A stretch of DNA of 51,499 nt from Bondarzewia mesenterica (GCA_004802705.1 SGPL01000216.1:1-51499); one strand, 5' to 3'. Shown: positions 11,410 through 23,999, counted from the first letter of the stretch. Notes: generated by a model from the sequence alone, not told the origin. Translations and numbers: made by a program.

Positions 11410-12553
11410 ATGATTGCAAGCGGATAAAGCTGGCGTCAATATTATTCTGCAGACAGAAAATGGTACCGGTGTTGCACGGGCAAAGAATCATTGGCGCAGG
11501 GCTGAGGCTTCGAATGCGCAGGTGAGGCGCTGCGGTGTATACTACTAACTGTATAGACGTTGTGAGAAAAGATACGGATAACAGCCACGAGCTGTAAGGA
11601 TTCACTAGCACTGGTGCACGATGAGTCTGTGATCTATCGCAACGAAAAAAGAGGGACGGAGTCTCAATAAAAAGCCTCCATATATGGCAGTTATGCACTG
11701 AGCGGAGCTTTAAATTCTGATCTGCAACGACAGTTTGAGCGTGGGCCGTACTATTAACAGGTATTAATCCTCCTCTCCCACTGTCCAGATGAACGATCTG
11801 GAAGAGGGTTGTTGTGAACCGACACTCGTAGACTGATGGACGCAGCTTGGCAGCTTAATTTTGGATTCATATCTGGACTGGAATGCCATCCAAGTGCCTA
11901 CGGAAAGTCATCCACCACCACTCTGATCACATTAACTTTGCGCCACCAGCATGGTTATCTCCCTTTCCTACTCGGCTGTCTATATCATGGGGCGGGCGGG
12001 CAACACTTGCGCATTACGCGGACAACCAACACCGCACGATGTCACACGAGACGCCGCCTTCAGATCCCGAGCAAGCGAACGACCATTGTAAACGAACTTC
12101 GCTTCGCGCGGTGGCTGCGTTTCACATTCGGAAACGTGCCAACGTTGCGGAACAGCGGAACTTCAGATTGTCGGGCCTGTAAGGCTCATCATCGAATGGT
12201 AGTATGTTAAAGTGGTGCTCTGCCTACATTCAATTTATCGGTCGCACCTGCGACACTGCCATTATGGTTTACTAAACTCTGATAGTCGCTGATTCTCTTG
12301 TTTAGTCTGACAGCACTGACGTGTTTGATTTTTCCGTCTCAGACTCTACTAACCTTTCATACCGGAAATCGGACGTGACTTGGGACTCATTCACATACAT
12401 CGAAGGTTGCTCCCTGTCCACTTTGTATAAAGAGCTGCGTTTTTCCCGCATCGATGACACCTGAATTCGTCAACGCATCTGTCTTTTCACCCGTGGCCTC
12501 CGACATCTGACCGTCAGTGCTAATTTCTTGATAAAATCTGACTCGTTGAAGCC
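11410..12553. other. intergenic, GH3 gene promoter
   Basis: Open frames at 11836-12210 look non-coding. A TATAAAG stretch at 12426-12432, about 125 bp before the GH3 start codon, is a plausible core promoter element. Nothing else is recognised. Confidence 0.35.
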
Positions 12554-15500
12554 ATGCCCCCTTCCGACTTCGCGAAAGCCGATCTCGATGAGATTGTTGG
12601 GAATCTGACTACAGAGGAATCAATCCAGTTAATTGCAGGTGTTGGCTTCTGGCGGACTTATGCCATTCCACGGTTAGGTATTCCGTCCATTAAGGTGAGC
12701 GTTTGTCGTTGCACCCTTTCCGGATAAATGTGCCGTCTGTTCGAATGTTCGATCGGATGCTTTGAATCTATCGGGCTTTTTTGATTTGAGTAGTCAAAGA
12801 TTTTGATATTTACTTGTTGCGCGATTTCGTCTCGTTTATTTGTTCCAATCCTATTACGAATTTGCGGCTCACGTTCTTTCTCTGAAGGTCACAGATGGGC
12901 CAAATGGTACGAGTCTCGATACCATTTGACCAGGATTAATGGGAATGACTGAACTCTCGCAGGCATTCGAGGGAACCATTTTTTCATGAGTACGCCCGCC
13001 AAATGCCTTCCAGTGAGTTGGGGTTTTTTTTTTGTCTCTTTCGCAATGACTTCATCTTCTGCTTTTTCAGTGCGCTACCGCTCTCGCGGCGACGTGGGAT
13101 GCCAATCTTATCCAGGAAGTCGGTTCAAAGCTGCTCGCCGAAGAAGCCAAATTAAAGGCGGCCTCTATTTTATTGGGCCCTACGTGCAACATACAAAGGG
13201 TATCTTCAATTTTGCCATCCCCTTCAATTTATGTAATAATCAGAATATATCTCTCACAGGATCCGTTGGGTGGACGAGTGTGTCCCTTGATCGTTCCATT
13301 GGATATTGGCTGATACCTATTTAATAGAGCTTTGAGTCTTTCGCAGAGGATCCGTACCTTTCAGGAATCATATCTGCCGCTTATGTGAAGGGAGTGCAGA
13401 GTGGCGGCATTGGAGTCACTATAAAACATTTTGTGTATGTAGTTATCTCTTAACTTCTCTTCAAAACTAATATCTCCATGCGTAGGGCCAACGACAAGGA
13501 GAACGACCGCAAGGGATACGACAGCATCGTCAGCGAACGGGCGTTACGTGAAGTCTATCTCATGCCCTTCATGTTGTCCGAGAAGTTTGCAAAACCGTGG
13601 TCTGTATTGACAGCGTGAGTCGCCCTTATTTTCCCTTTTACCGAATCTCACCATTTAACTGGCTTAAGTTACAATCGTGTGAACGGCACTCACGCTGCAG
13701 AAAATGCCTATCTGATACGCGATATTCTCCGAAAAGAATGGGGCTTCGAGGGCATGGTCATGAGCGATTGGTATGCCTCGCTAGGCGACTTGACGAACAG
13801 ATAACCAATTTCTTTTCTATCCTTCCAGGTATGGACAGTACAGCATTGATAATGGAATCAATGCCGGTCTTGATCTCGAAATGCCTGGGACTGACAAGTG
13901 GCGTACCCTTGAAGTGGTAAGTACAACGTCGACGGCCCTATGAATACAGGTCCTTTCGTCAAAATGTTCGGCGCTAAGAAATTTTGCATCAGGTGCAAAG
14001 ATCTATTGAAGCCAGAAAAGTGACTCTCAGGACCGTCAAGGAACGGGCAAGGAAAGTTCTCCAGCTCGTCCATAAATGCGCGCAAGGGGCTCCGAAGGTG
14101 CATCTTTTAATATATGTGATGGATACATCATCATCGAGACTAAATCCTGCCCATAGGTCCTTGACGGGGATGGACAGGAACGTACGCGTGAGAGCGACGA
14201 CGACAAAGCGTTGATGCGCAAACTCGCGGCTGATGCGATTGTTCTTCTGAAGAATGATCACAGCCTCCTTCCTCTGCAGTTACGGGATGTGAAGAAGATA
14301 GCCATCGTGGGTGGAAATGCGAAGGCCCCTGTATGGTCTGGGGGAGGCTCCGCATCCCTAAAGCCTTCGTACTTCGTCTCGCCTTTTGATGGAATCAAGA
14401 ACGCGTTGCCTGCTGATGTAGAAGTCACCTACAGCGAGGGCGCACGGGGTAAGCATCATGACACCAAAGTCCCTGCCAGACACTCAGCATTCGTTTACAG
14501 CTTTCATGACTCTTCCTTCTCTTGACTTTGATATGGTCACCGAAACAAATGAGAAAGGTTGGAGTGCGACCTGGCACAGACACTTGGACGATGATAGCAT
14601 GACCGTCGTCGACTCGCTATTCCAGCCTGCTAGCATCATTGATGAGACTCGTATTTATATTAGCGCTTCTGCGCCTAAAGGTATCACTCGAAGGTGGACG
14701 ATGAGGCTTCGTGGGCAGCTACGCCCTTGTTCGTATGACAGGAAGTTTGAATTTGGACTAATCGTGTCGGGCCGGGCTAAAGTACGTCCCGTCTCGTCTC
14801 TACTTCCGATGTCACTGCCTACAAGGAGATTGGTCTAGCTCTTTGTCGACGGAAACCTGGTCATCGACAACTGGACACGCCAGCGTCGGGGCACAGAGTT
14901 TTTCGGATACGGCACCCTCGAAGAGAGGGGCATCGTGGAGCTGAAAGCGAATCAGACGCACTCAATCTTTGTCGAGTTTTGCAATGTCCGAGGGCCGGCA
15001 GATGGTGACGAGGACGAGGCAGTTATGGACAACGATGCCGGCGTGCGATTGGGCGGCGCGGAGGTCGTCGAGCCCGATGCGTTGATGGAGGAAGCTGTTA
15101 GGCTCGCGGGGGAGGCCGATGTGGCCATCGCTGTCATTGGATTGAATGCCGACTGGGAGACCGAAGGGTACGATAGGACGACTTTGGCCTTACCGGGCCG
15201 CACAGACGAGCTAGTGGAGAAGGTTGCTAAAGCGAACCCGAAGACAATCGTGATCACTCAGTCGGTGGGTGACTCTTCTGAATGCCACGCATCCTTCTGT
15301 ATCATTGATCATCATTATGCAGGGTTCCGCAATCACTATGCCTTGGGCGGGATACGTGGGGACGCTCCTCCATTCGTGGTATCTGGGTAATGCGACAGGC
15401 GACGCGATCGCTGACGTGTTGCTGGGAAAGGTGAACCCGTCAGGCAAGCTTTCCCTCACGTTCCCGAAACGCATGCAGGACATGCCTTCGTATGGTCATT

Positions 15501-16181
15501 TCAATTCTGAAGATGGAAAGGTAATCAGCACGACTCGTCTTCTCATGAGTTCGATGACGTTCTGACGTTCTAACTGTCAATACCAGGTCCGATACGCCGA
15601 AGATATCTTCGTCGTAAGTCCGCCTGTAAAGCAGCCTCTGCGGTGACCTTGAACTATCTTGCAGGGCTATAAATATTATGTGTATCGAGACATCGCGCCG
15701 GCATTCGCTTTTGGGTAAGATTCTCAGCCAATGGCTTCATTTTGCACCACACTCTAAGCTGGTGCCATCTTTAGGCACGGCCTGTCGTATACGACCTTTT
15801 GCATACTCCGACCTTGAATTGTCCAACCCCGCCATCTCTGGAAACGATGTCAGAGTGACAGCCACGTTCACGCTCACCAACACTGGGAATGTTGCGGGCT
15901 CCGAAGTGGCGCAGCTGTACACCACACTGCCAACGACGTCGGCCCTGACGCACGTACCGCTCGCGCTCAAGTCGTTCACCAAGGTTTACTTGGAACCGGG
16001 ACAGAGCGATACGGTGCGGATGTACTTGGATAAGTATGCCGTGTCGTACTGGAATGAGAGACTAGAGACGTGGACCGTCGAGCCTGGCGAGTACCGAGTA
16101 AGGGTGGGCGCCAGCTCGCAGCGCCTGCCGCTGGAAGACACGTTCAAGATTGATAGTCGGGTCGAATGGAATGGTTTGTAG
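12554..16181 (+). CDS. GH3 beta-glucosidase with PA14 insert, intracellular
   Basis: Retaining beta-glucosidase of glycoside hydrolase family 3, hydrolysing cello-oligosaccharides or glucosides. No signal peptide ([19 protein letters not shown]), so probably cytosolic. Domains: GH3 N-barrel with [44 protein letters not shown] and the nucleophile Asp in [11 protein letters not shown]3 C-domain starting [11 protein letters not shown]; a PA14 insert ([28 protein letters not shown]); the rest of the C-domain ([48 protein letters not shown]); and a fibronectin-III-like end ([27 protein letters not shown]). About 14 introns, all GT-AG, all exons in frame. Length after splicing is about 850 residues, normal for this type. 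Could in principle trim glucosides made by the neighbouring UGT; that is speculation. Confidence 0.92.
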
Positions 16182-16322
16182 GTTTACTTGATTGCCTCCT
16201 AATTCTGTTATGTTCAATGCTGCCATGTAATGTGTTCAATACTTTAATCCCGCCCTGTTGCACGATGTCGATGTAGATGCAATATTCTCGATTGGCATAA
16301 CAAATCCAAGCATTAGTCTAGA

Positions 16323-17351
16323 TCAGTCATAAAAGACCAGCGCCCTCAATTCTATGCTTTCTCGCAGCGGGGCATCCTTGGGCGTCGTGGGATCCACGAA
16401 AGCCGTATGAGGAGTGAGAATGGCAACCGAACCATCCTGGATGGAGTCAAAGCTAAAGAGGCTTGCCTCAATAATAGCGCTTATACGAACAAACTGGAGA
16501 CGGACGGACCACTTGATCAACACGCCCTCATCGGGTTCCATACCCCTGAGATACTTCCATTGATGCGCCTCGTTCCGCCTGACGCTGAAGAGCTCGCCCT
16601 GTTTATCGGGGTAGACGAGGGTGGTGGCCACGAGATCGTCGCGTCCGACGGATCTGCAGTCACAGAGGGCGAGGGGGAAATCAAGGGCGGTGTGAGAGAT
16701 GGGGCGCCAGAGGTTGACGATTTGGTAGCGTCGTGCGAGGAGGGAGGGAACGAGGGACGCGGGAAGATGCTTGTGCACGCGGGCCTCGGAGGAGGCGGGG
16801 GTTTGGTCGACGTGGACCCAGGAGATGGGACGTCGATTTTGGGGGTCATCGAGCGTGCTGTCCGGCCGGTGGCGACGGATCGCTGGGGGTTTGAGGCGGG
16901 TGAGCGTTATCACTCGGAGGAAATGGGTTTGGAAGGGATGCGTACTGTGATCGAAGATGACGACTCTGCTGGCGCCAGTGAGGCTTTTCAGCACGTCGGC
17001 TTGTTCTGGGTAGTACTCTTCTCTAACCTTGTCGTCATCTGAGAAATCGGTCACCTTTGTCGGCACGCGGAAGTATTGGAACCCGGCATCGTCAAGCTTG
17101 AAGAGATCTGGGTCGGATCGAACGGGCAGTGTTCAACACAAAAGCAAGACGACAAAAAACAGAGGATACAAAAACAAACGTTGTTTTCCGCGGACGTTCT
17201 CGACAGATACATTGAACGGCTTGTTTTCGTAGTTGCGGGGGGTGATGCCGGTGGTTGGGTCGGCGTTGATCTGCCACCATGGCTTGGAGCCGTCGGGGGG
17301 AGGGGTGAAGTAATGAAGCGTGGCCGCGACGATGTTTTCGGAAGTGCTCAT
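16323..17351 (-). CDS. AsaB/CmcJ-like hydroxylase-desaturase family protein
   Basis: Member of the fungal AsaB-like family (CmcJ/GA4-desaturase-like, in name related to cephem methoxylase partners), often found in secondary-metabolite clusters, where oxidation or desaturation is proposed. The start at 17351 gives MSTSENIVAATLHYFTPPPD. Then FNVSVENVRG, DDAGFQYFRVPTKVTDFSDD, EEYYPEQADVLKSLTGASRV, IFDHTIRR (across an intron), VHVDQTPASSEARVHKHLP, YQIVNLWRPISHTALDFPLA, CDCRSV and a C-terminal TPHTAFVDPTTPKDAPLRES. Three GT-AG introns, no frame break, stop at 16323. The HVDQT and late His residues are the usual candidates for metal binding. It is head-to-head with UGT-1 with a 367-bp shared upstream region, suggesting coexpression. 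Confidence 0.83.
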
Positions 17352-17718
17352 GGAGGATGGGGCTTGCCTGCTGTTGGCGTCTTGGAAGAACTTATAATAT
17401 ACTAATACAGTGGACTAGTTTACGGTATGTGGAATCGACTGGGCGGCAAGCAAGTCACGACATATTGCGAATCGACGGCAAGGTAAAGTTAGCTCGTGAG
17501 CCAGACGGTCGGGATCCGGGCATTGTGCGCGTCCGCGGCGTTGTGATGTAAGCACGGCCACTGTGCGACCTACGACCGACAGAAAGCCTGACAGCCTACA
17601 GGGAAGAATCCAACATGAGGCCAAGGTATGTCTCATGTTCTCTTCTTGCCTATCATCCGTCTCCTGCTCTCAAAAATTCACCCACCCCGCTCACTGACTT
17701 CGTTTCCAGCACTCAGCA
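17352..17718. promoter_or_regulatory. shared divergent upstream region of AsaB-like gene and UGT-1
   Basis: This 367-bp gap lies between two divergently transcribed metabolic genes and must hold both promoters. No specific element was identified. Confidence 0.4.
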
Positions 17719-19909
17719 ATGCCAGTTCCAATCCCGTTGGAGTCGACCAAGCCCATCGACCATATCGTCTTTGGGACGTCGCCCATGTTCGGTACTACCA
17801 GACAGTCTTCTCCAGCATTAATGCGCCTTCACCTCGCCTTTCTTTCCCCGTGTCATCATCAGGTCACATCAGGTCACTCTGCGTACTCGCAGCCAAAATC
17901 ATCACGGCAAGAGAGACCGTCATTTCTTTCCTCGTCCCTAACAAAAGCAACACCCTTGACGCCGTCAAACACGAGGTCATAAGAACCTTGCAAGAAAATA
18001 CCACCTCCCTCGGTACTATCAAGTGCGTCGCCGTGCTCGGTCTCATACCGAGCCAGCCCTGATATCGCGCATCTCGTACGGCCAGCGTAATCGCCGTTGG
18101 AGAGCATGAGCCCGACCCAGAAGGCCTGCTCAGCTTCAGCGACACCACCGCATTCGAATCGGTGTGGAAGAGCATCATCGCCGGCCAATCCGTGCGATGC
18201 TCCCAATCCGGCGTGCTGTTTCACGCCCAGAGCCCGCCCACGTTCGTAGCGCTGGACGTAAGCCTCCTTCCTTTCTGATCTTCCAAATGTTGCTCATGAA
18301 CGATCTGCAGTCTTTCATGTACACATGGCTTCTCGTCATCCGACAGCTGAGCGGCAAGTCCATCCCCGTCTACGCTTGGATCGTGAGCCATGCAGGCGCG
18401 CTCTTGCAGTGGTCCGGCCAGGGAAAATATGGCCTGGAAGACGTCATCCGACTCGCATTGGAAGCAGAGGACGTCGAAGGAGGGCCAAAATTTGTCAAGG
18501 TTCCGTGGCAATTTCTTTCCCCCAATATACAGCGGTCGACGCGTCGCGATTGACGATGCAGTGATTGTAGGTCAAGAGCGATTGCACGGGAGCGCTCCTT
18601 CGCATCCCCGGTCTTCCAGACATGTACGACTGGGAACTCCAGATTCAACACGTGCCCGAGGACCAGCTGTATGTCGGGATGGAGATGTACAAGTGCGTGA
18701 TCGACCTCTCGCGTTCCTCTTTTCGACGAACCAAGCCAGCTTATTCAACGATTGCGCCTCGTTCAGATTCATCCGCGACTCGAGTGGTCTGATATGCGCA
18801 TCCTCAACGGCATGGGAGGCCGAGGGCATCAAAGGCCTCGGCGATTTCCTGGGCGAGAGAAACCAAAAATGTTTCGCACTGGGGCCGATGCTGCCGTTCT
18901 ACCCCGGCACGACGCAGTTCGTGAAGGAGGCCCTTCACGCAGAGATGAGCAAGGCGCCCAACGGAATGGGCGAGAATATCATACGGTTCCTCGATCGCCA
19001 TGCCGAGGCCAGTGTTCTTTATATCAGTTGGGGAACGTTTTGGTGGTATGCGAGCCTCGCTTTTTGATGGCCAGTCTATACTCCTGTCTGAACTTTCTCT
19101 TCCAAGGCCGAGTAACAGTCATGCCATATGGATCTTGCTCGATCTGTTGGAAAAGCGTCAGATTCCTTTTGTGAGTGATCATCCCGCCTCGCTCGTGCTT
19201 GGAACTCCAACCAACGCATCCTCTCTTTTACCTCGCAGGTCATGTCTCATGCCAGCGCACTTGCTGTCGTGCCCGACGCCATCCGTGCCAAATATGCCGA
19301 CTCGCATCTCGGCATCCTTTCTCCATGGGCACCGCAGCACAACATCCTCTCGCACGAGGTGATTCAGTCTGTTCCTCACCATTCCTACGTCTCACTCCCT
19401 TTCCGTGTTTCAGTCCATTGGGTTTTTCTTGACGCACTGCGGCTATAACAGCGCCGCGGAGAGCCTCTCGCAGGGTGTCCCGTTGTACGACGTTCCTACT
19501 TCTACGACGTATCCACCGCATTCTTACTTCTTACGTACTTCAACTGGGATCTTTCAATCAACACAGGATATGCTGGCCGATCCACGCCGACCAACCACAA
19601 ATCGCAGCGGCCGTCACGCTCGACCTGGATGCAGGCTTCGAGTTGCTTGAAGTCCGCACAGGTGAGCACGCGACCAAAACGCCGCGTCGTTTCGGCACTG
19701 GCGACAATGGCAAATGTGTGCTGTCGGGGACGCCTGAAGCCATCAGGGAGGAAATGGAAGCACTGTTGGAAGCGATGAGAGGGGAGGAGGGGAGAAGGAA
19801 GCGGGGTAATGCGAGGGCGGTGAAGGAGAGGATGGCTAAGGCCTGGGCGGAGGGAGGGAGTGCGACTTTGGAGCTCGAGCGTTTGTTTGAGCACCATGTC
19901 AACAGGTAG
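17719..19909 (+). CDS. UDP-glycosyltransferase UGT-1 (GT1)
   Basis: Family-1 glycosyltransferase moving a sugar from a UDP-sugar to a lipophilic acceptor. I use the ATG at 17719 (MPVPIPLESTKPIDHIVFGT); MFGHIRSLCVLAAKII, with the N-domain His-Ile-Arg, is split by an intron. Landmarks: SFLVPNKSNTLDAVKHEV, YAWIVSHAGALLQWSGQGKY, SDCTGALLRIPGLPDMYDWE, ASVLYISWGTFW, VMSHASALAVVP, and the donor-binding PSPG-like box LSPWAPQHNILSHE / HCGYNSAAESLSQGVPLICW / PIHADQPQ, interrupted by two introns. The C-terminus is charged and helical to the stop at 19907. About nine introns, all GT-AG, no frame break. Length about 530 residues, in range. Acceptor unknown; it could serve the triterpenoid pathway 9 kb away or a small unit with the AsaB-like gene. 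Confidence 0.86.
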
Positions 19910-20459
19910 GTGGGCGGTAAAGAGATGTTCGTCCATATTTGATGCCGGTGGTTGCACGCCATTACCATGCAGAGGAGGGAATGTCACAGGTATGTTTTAC
20001 CAATACCAATGCATAGACTTGAGCAGAAGAAATGAAGGAAATGTGCGCATGGAATGAGGTCTTGGATGTGATGAAAATAGCTCATTACTCTTGTGAAGTA
20101 TAATCTGGGGGCGCTGGAGAATAAAACGTCAAGGCCCAGAACTAGGCGAGCACACAGGATTGTGTTTATTCGTCAATATGCCAAAGAATATATATTAGCG
20201 GAGACGAACGCGTAAAGATCGCTTCCTCTACCATTCCAACCAGATCCCCACCCTCCAAAACGTCCTGCAACAGCATATCCTCCATCCCCGTCATCGCGGG
20301 GTCGCGTCACTTTCACGTCGACCCGATGGGGTGCATTGAGGATATTTTAGTCATAAAAATGTCCGCTCACCGTTTTGAAGAGGGTCTCCATCGGCTGGGA
20401 TTTCGTTCTCTCTTTCCCAGAGATATATTTCTCGGTAGTCTTAGAAAGCTAGTGAGAAG
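19910..20459. other. intergenic, possible extra 3' exons of the next minus-strand gene
   Basis: On the minus strand a donor at the end of the RKRR stretch could splice to an exon reading LSKTTEKYISGKERTKSQ near 20370-20450, and then to a Gly/Arg-rich frame ending near 20173. This extension is possible but not proven. Confidence 0.3.
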
Positions 20460-21349
20460 TCAGCTTAGATAGAACAACGTATCAATCTCACCTCTCTTTC
20501 GCCTCTTTCGCTCTTCAACGCTCTCTTCCTCTTCTTCTGATGAAATTTCCACAATATATTCGAGGTCGTGAGAGAGACGCCGAGGCCGGTCGGGTGAAGG
20601 AAGAACCAGCTGACCGGCGTCGTCGCAATTGATGCCAACATCCTCCATGAACTGCCTCCACGTTTTTCCCTGAAGCTCCTGCATCCTTTCGGACTCACGA
20701 ACCTCCCACCAGCTCCATTTCTCCCTCATCCCCCACTGGAGGTAAGGGCGAGTCTCGCACCACTCCTCCCAGTCTGCCGCTGAAAATTAAGTAGACAGAC
20801 GCGGAAATGAAGGAATGCATTTCTTACCGTAATCCAATGGGTCAATTTCTTCGATAAATATGTCAGGGTGGGACGAGAGCCATTCTTCCCAAAATTCCTT
20901 GTTGTGGCAGCCGATGACGTATTCCTGGACCAGGTACGCGTCGAGGGCTGGGCAGCGCCAGCGTTTGCCCATGTCACCCCGCCCACAAGCAATATGGGCG
21001 GAGTCCCACAGGTGGTCCAGTGCGTTGTCCAATGCTATTATGTGGCGGAGGACATTGTCCGCGCATTTGTCCCTCACGAAACGCATGCAGAAGGCCAGCA
21101 AGCTCCAAGCGCGATGCATCCAAAACAGCATCCTCAGCACTCGGCATAGCTTTCTGGGACCTCTCTCCAGCGCCCCCACCCTTCTTTTCCCCAGAGGTTT
21201 ATGGCTTCCACCGTGACGAGCCCGTTCTTATCTTGTTGTTTTCTGATCCTGAAACCGATCTGCACAACGCTGTATAGGTAGTGCGCGGATATGTCGGCCT
21301 GAAAAATTGGCCACCACTGCTCCATCGTACGGATGTCAGAAGACAACAT
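20460..21349 (-). CDS. unknown Trp-rich protein with acidic/basic tail, apparent frameshift
   Basis: I do not recognise the family. The N-terminal part (start 21349, MLSSDIRTMEQWWPIFQAD) runs to NLWGKEGWGRWREVPES, then the frame shifts near 21140-21146, where one base appears lost, and continues as RVLRMLFWMHRAWSLLAFCM. A GT-AG intron near 20780-20830 joins DIFIEEIDPLDY to DWEEWCETRPYLQWGM. The last part is KTWRQFMEDVGI, then SSEEEEESVEERKRRKR, a charged tail that could be a nuclear signal. Tryptophan is very frequent. Length is about 250-300 residues. It resembles uncharacterised agaricomycete-specific proteins in style only. The 3' end may extend through further small exons. Confidence 0.5.
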
Positions 21350-22431
21350 GACGAGAGACCAGCCTGGATGGATCTGAGTTGATGGTCGTTGATGGTCCTA
21401 AACCTGATCGACCCAAGGGGCAATCTTCGGGCGATGCCGTCATACCAATCCTATGGTTCCGGCGGCTTAGTCACCACTAAATTTGTACAGTATGTGCCGA
21501 GGCAGTCGGCGCTCCCCGAGTTGAGAACGTACTACGTTGTATGCATGCCTTTGTCTAAACCAGAAAATAGCATTGGATTTCTATCCTATTGTATGCACAT
21601 ATAGTCCTTGGTGATCATACATCAAATGGTATACAGTTTCGACACCTTCTGGCACCTCGACAGACCTCGACACTAAACTGTGTCATGCATGACAATGGTG
21701 GTGCAATCGGGTTCACCAAGTGTTGCATACCCGTCACCAGAAAGCTCGTTGCGAGTCTGGCACCATTCGACGATGTCCCCACGCCATACGTGCACGGCAT
21801 ATATGAGGTGCCCGTACTTATAAATATGTGTAGCATTGCAGTAAGGAGGACTGGGAGAATAAAAAAAGTAAAAAAAAGGGCCAACCTTTTGTCAAGCGCT
21901 CACTTTTATTATTTCTCTGCCTTCAGTACGAAGGGACAGCTTGCCTCCGTTGCAAGGCGGGCCGATGGAAATGCATACGAGAGGACAGAAACACCAAGCG
22001 ACTGAGTGGTGACAAGAGCGGACCTCCGAATCAGCATCCTGCCAATGAGCATGGGGCTGCTACAAGGGCGTCTCCCCATTCTCTCTCCTTCTTCTCCACT
22101 CCCATTTTGGTCCAAGCTCTTCAAACACCCTCCTCCGTTGATGAACCCCAGATTACGTCTGCCGCGAACAGCTGCTTTCTCCCGCTCCCGGAAGCGCAGT
22201 TGAGTCAATTCCGACAGCTTCTTTCAGGGGGGACTTGAATGGCTTTTGGCTGAGCGAGTCTCCCTGTTCTAGAGACCGGCGTAATTGACGAGTCTGGTTC
22301 ATCGCAGCACCCTAATCTCGTGGTCATTAGTGATTTAAGGGCAGAACTTCGAAAATACGAAGTTTATGCCGGGAAATTTTAAATAAACGCCGAGGAAGGA
22401 ACTGGATACGGAAATGACACATCTTTTGATT
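21350..22431. other. intergenic, no gene recognised
   Basis: Open frames at 21589-22005 (plus) and 21909-22208 (minus) have no recognisable motif. Both lie between the unknown Trp-rich gene and the sugar acetyltransferase. Confidence 0.35.
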
Positions 22432-23560
22432 CTACTGCTTGGAGCTTTGACCTACACCGGTAATGTCTAGAGGTCGGTACTTATCTAAATCCGCACTTTG
22501 CGATGGGGGCTGCAGCCTTTTCAGTATTCGAGCTGGAGTTCCTCCAATAACACAGTAATCCGGAAAGTCACCCCGCACAAAAGAGCACGAGGCAACGGTC
22601 ACGCCTGCAGAAATCTCCGGCATCAAACTATGGTCTGAAGACGATGAAAGTAAAGACGGACCCTTTCCGATATTGCAGGGACCGCAGATAACAACGTTAC
22701 CTCCTATCCAGCAATCGTCGCCAATTTCCACTGGGTACGCGCGTTCGTAACCGGCCATTCGCTCGTCAATCTCAGTTGAATGTGTGGCGGCATAAACGTG
22801 AACACCTGCAAATAGTAAGACGTGAATTCGCAAACGCGAATAAACAGCAGACGCGCAAACCGATACACGTTCAAAACATACCAGGACCTATGATGACACG
22901 AGCCCCAAATGTGACTTTGGCGCAGTCCAAGATGGTCAAGTTGAAGTTAGAATAAAAAGGACCTCTTTTAGCGGAAACAAAGCAGGTGTCAGCAAATCCA
23001 TGAGTCCAGTAGTTGTCTTGACTAAGCGTCGTTCAAACTATCTACGCATGAATCGGACAGATGAGAACAGACGATCATCGCACTCACTTGAACGTGATGT
23101 TGTCTCCATAATCGCAGTAGAAGGGCGGCTCGATCTCAAGAGGGTTTGTCTTCACCTCTTCAAGCGTAAGATTAAAGAGCTGGGCGAGTATGGACCGACG
23201 TTCGTCGGGTCCGAAGTAATCCATGCCGCTCGTCGGCCACGGGAAAGTATTGTATCTCTGAATGAGACCACGAGCTCGGAGACGGGCTTGAATCAGCGTC
23301 GGGTCCGCCACTGAAGAAAAGCATCATTCCACCGCCAAGGGCAAGGACTTGTATAGCTAGAAAGCACTTACTGGCAAGGTCTGAAACCGCAAGAGTTTAG
23401 ATATCAAGAGCCATGCACCTCTCTAGTCCCCTTCAGATGATCACGTACAAGGCAGTCCTTGTTCCATCTTCTGGCGCTCCGTGAGGCCAGCAGTTGCGTC
23501 TTGAACGGGAGTAGTTTCCTGCCGCTTCTCCTCTACGAAGGCTGCGCTTGGCTCAGGCAT
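22432..23560 (-). CDS. maltose/nodulation-type sugar O-acetyltransferase (left-handed beta-helix)
   Basis: Acetyl-CoA-dependent O-acetyltransferase of the maltose acetyltransferase / NodL group, a trimeric left-handed beta-helix enzyme acetylating sugar hydroxyls, cytosolic. The start at 23560 gives MPEPSAAFVEEKRQETTPVQ. The Mac domain follows (TERQKMEQGLPYLAMADPTL, RLRARGLIQRYN), then RRSILAQLFN, PFYCDYGDNITFKG, FYSNFNLTILDCAKVTFG, GARVIIGPGVHVYAATHSTE with the catalytic His, and the hexapeptide turns GDDCWIGGNVVICGPCNIGKG, VTVASCSFV and VIGGTPARILKRL. Introns are GT-AG; one is long, about 130 nt, ending at AAAAG. Stop at 22432. No frame damage. In a fungus it could acetylate disaccharides or the sugar of a glycoside, which is relevant to the UGTs nearby. 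Confidence 0.88.
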
Positions 23561-23999
23561 TATCACGAAGTGATCTGTAATCGTCTGAAGTGTCGAAGAA
23601 GATGACTGAGATGAAAAAAGAGCAGGCCTTCAAAAGATGATTGAGATGATGCGGCAGGCGGCCTACTAGACTAAGACGGCGGCTTGCGGTATCCGGCGGG
23701 GAAGCCTACTACATGTACTTACCTCTCGTATCTGAAAGTTCATATATTTCCCGTACGTCGCAGTAGATTAAAGAGTTCAGATATCATATGTTGGACTGCG
23801 GATGATTGGCGGATGACGTTCAAGAACGAAGTCGATGATAGCGAACTACAGCGCCAAGAAGCGGTCCGGCAGGGGCCGGGCTGGGCCGGGCGTTTTCGCC
23901 GCGGTTTCCTTCACTTCCTCGAAATGCTCACCCGTCAAAGCCCGTCAAGTATCTTCGGCCATAGCACTCCAGCCCAATCAAACGCATCAAATCCATCGC
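23561..23999. other. intergenic, upstream of acetyltransferase and dioxygenase remnant
   Basis: No convincing coding exon. A plus-strand open frame at 23684-24007 could include a 5' exon of the disrupted dioxygenase, but it has no family motif. Confidence 0.3.

Noticed and set aside
11836..12210. 124-codon plus-strand open frame
   Set aside because: No motif, no plausible splice context and an overlapping frame of similar length; most likely chance.
16407..17042. Long 211-codon plus-strand open frame
   Set aside because: It is the antisense shadow of the AsaB-like coding sequence, whose conserved motifs are all on the minus strand.
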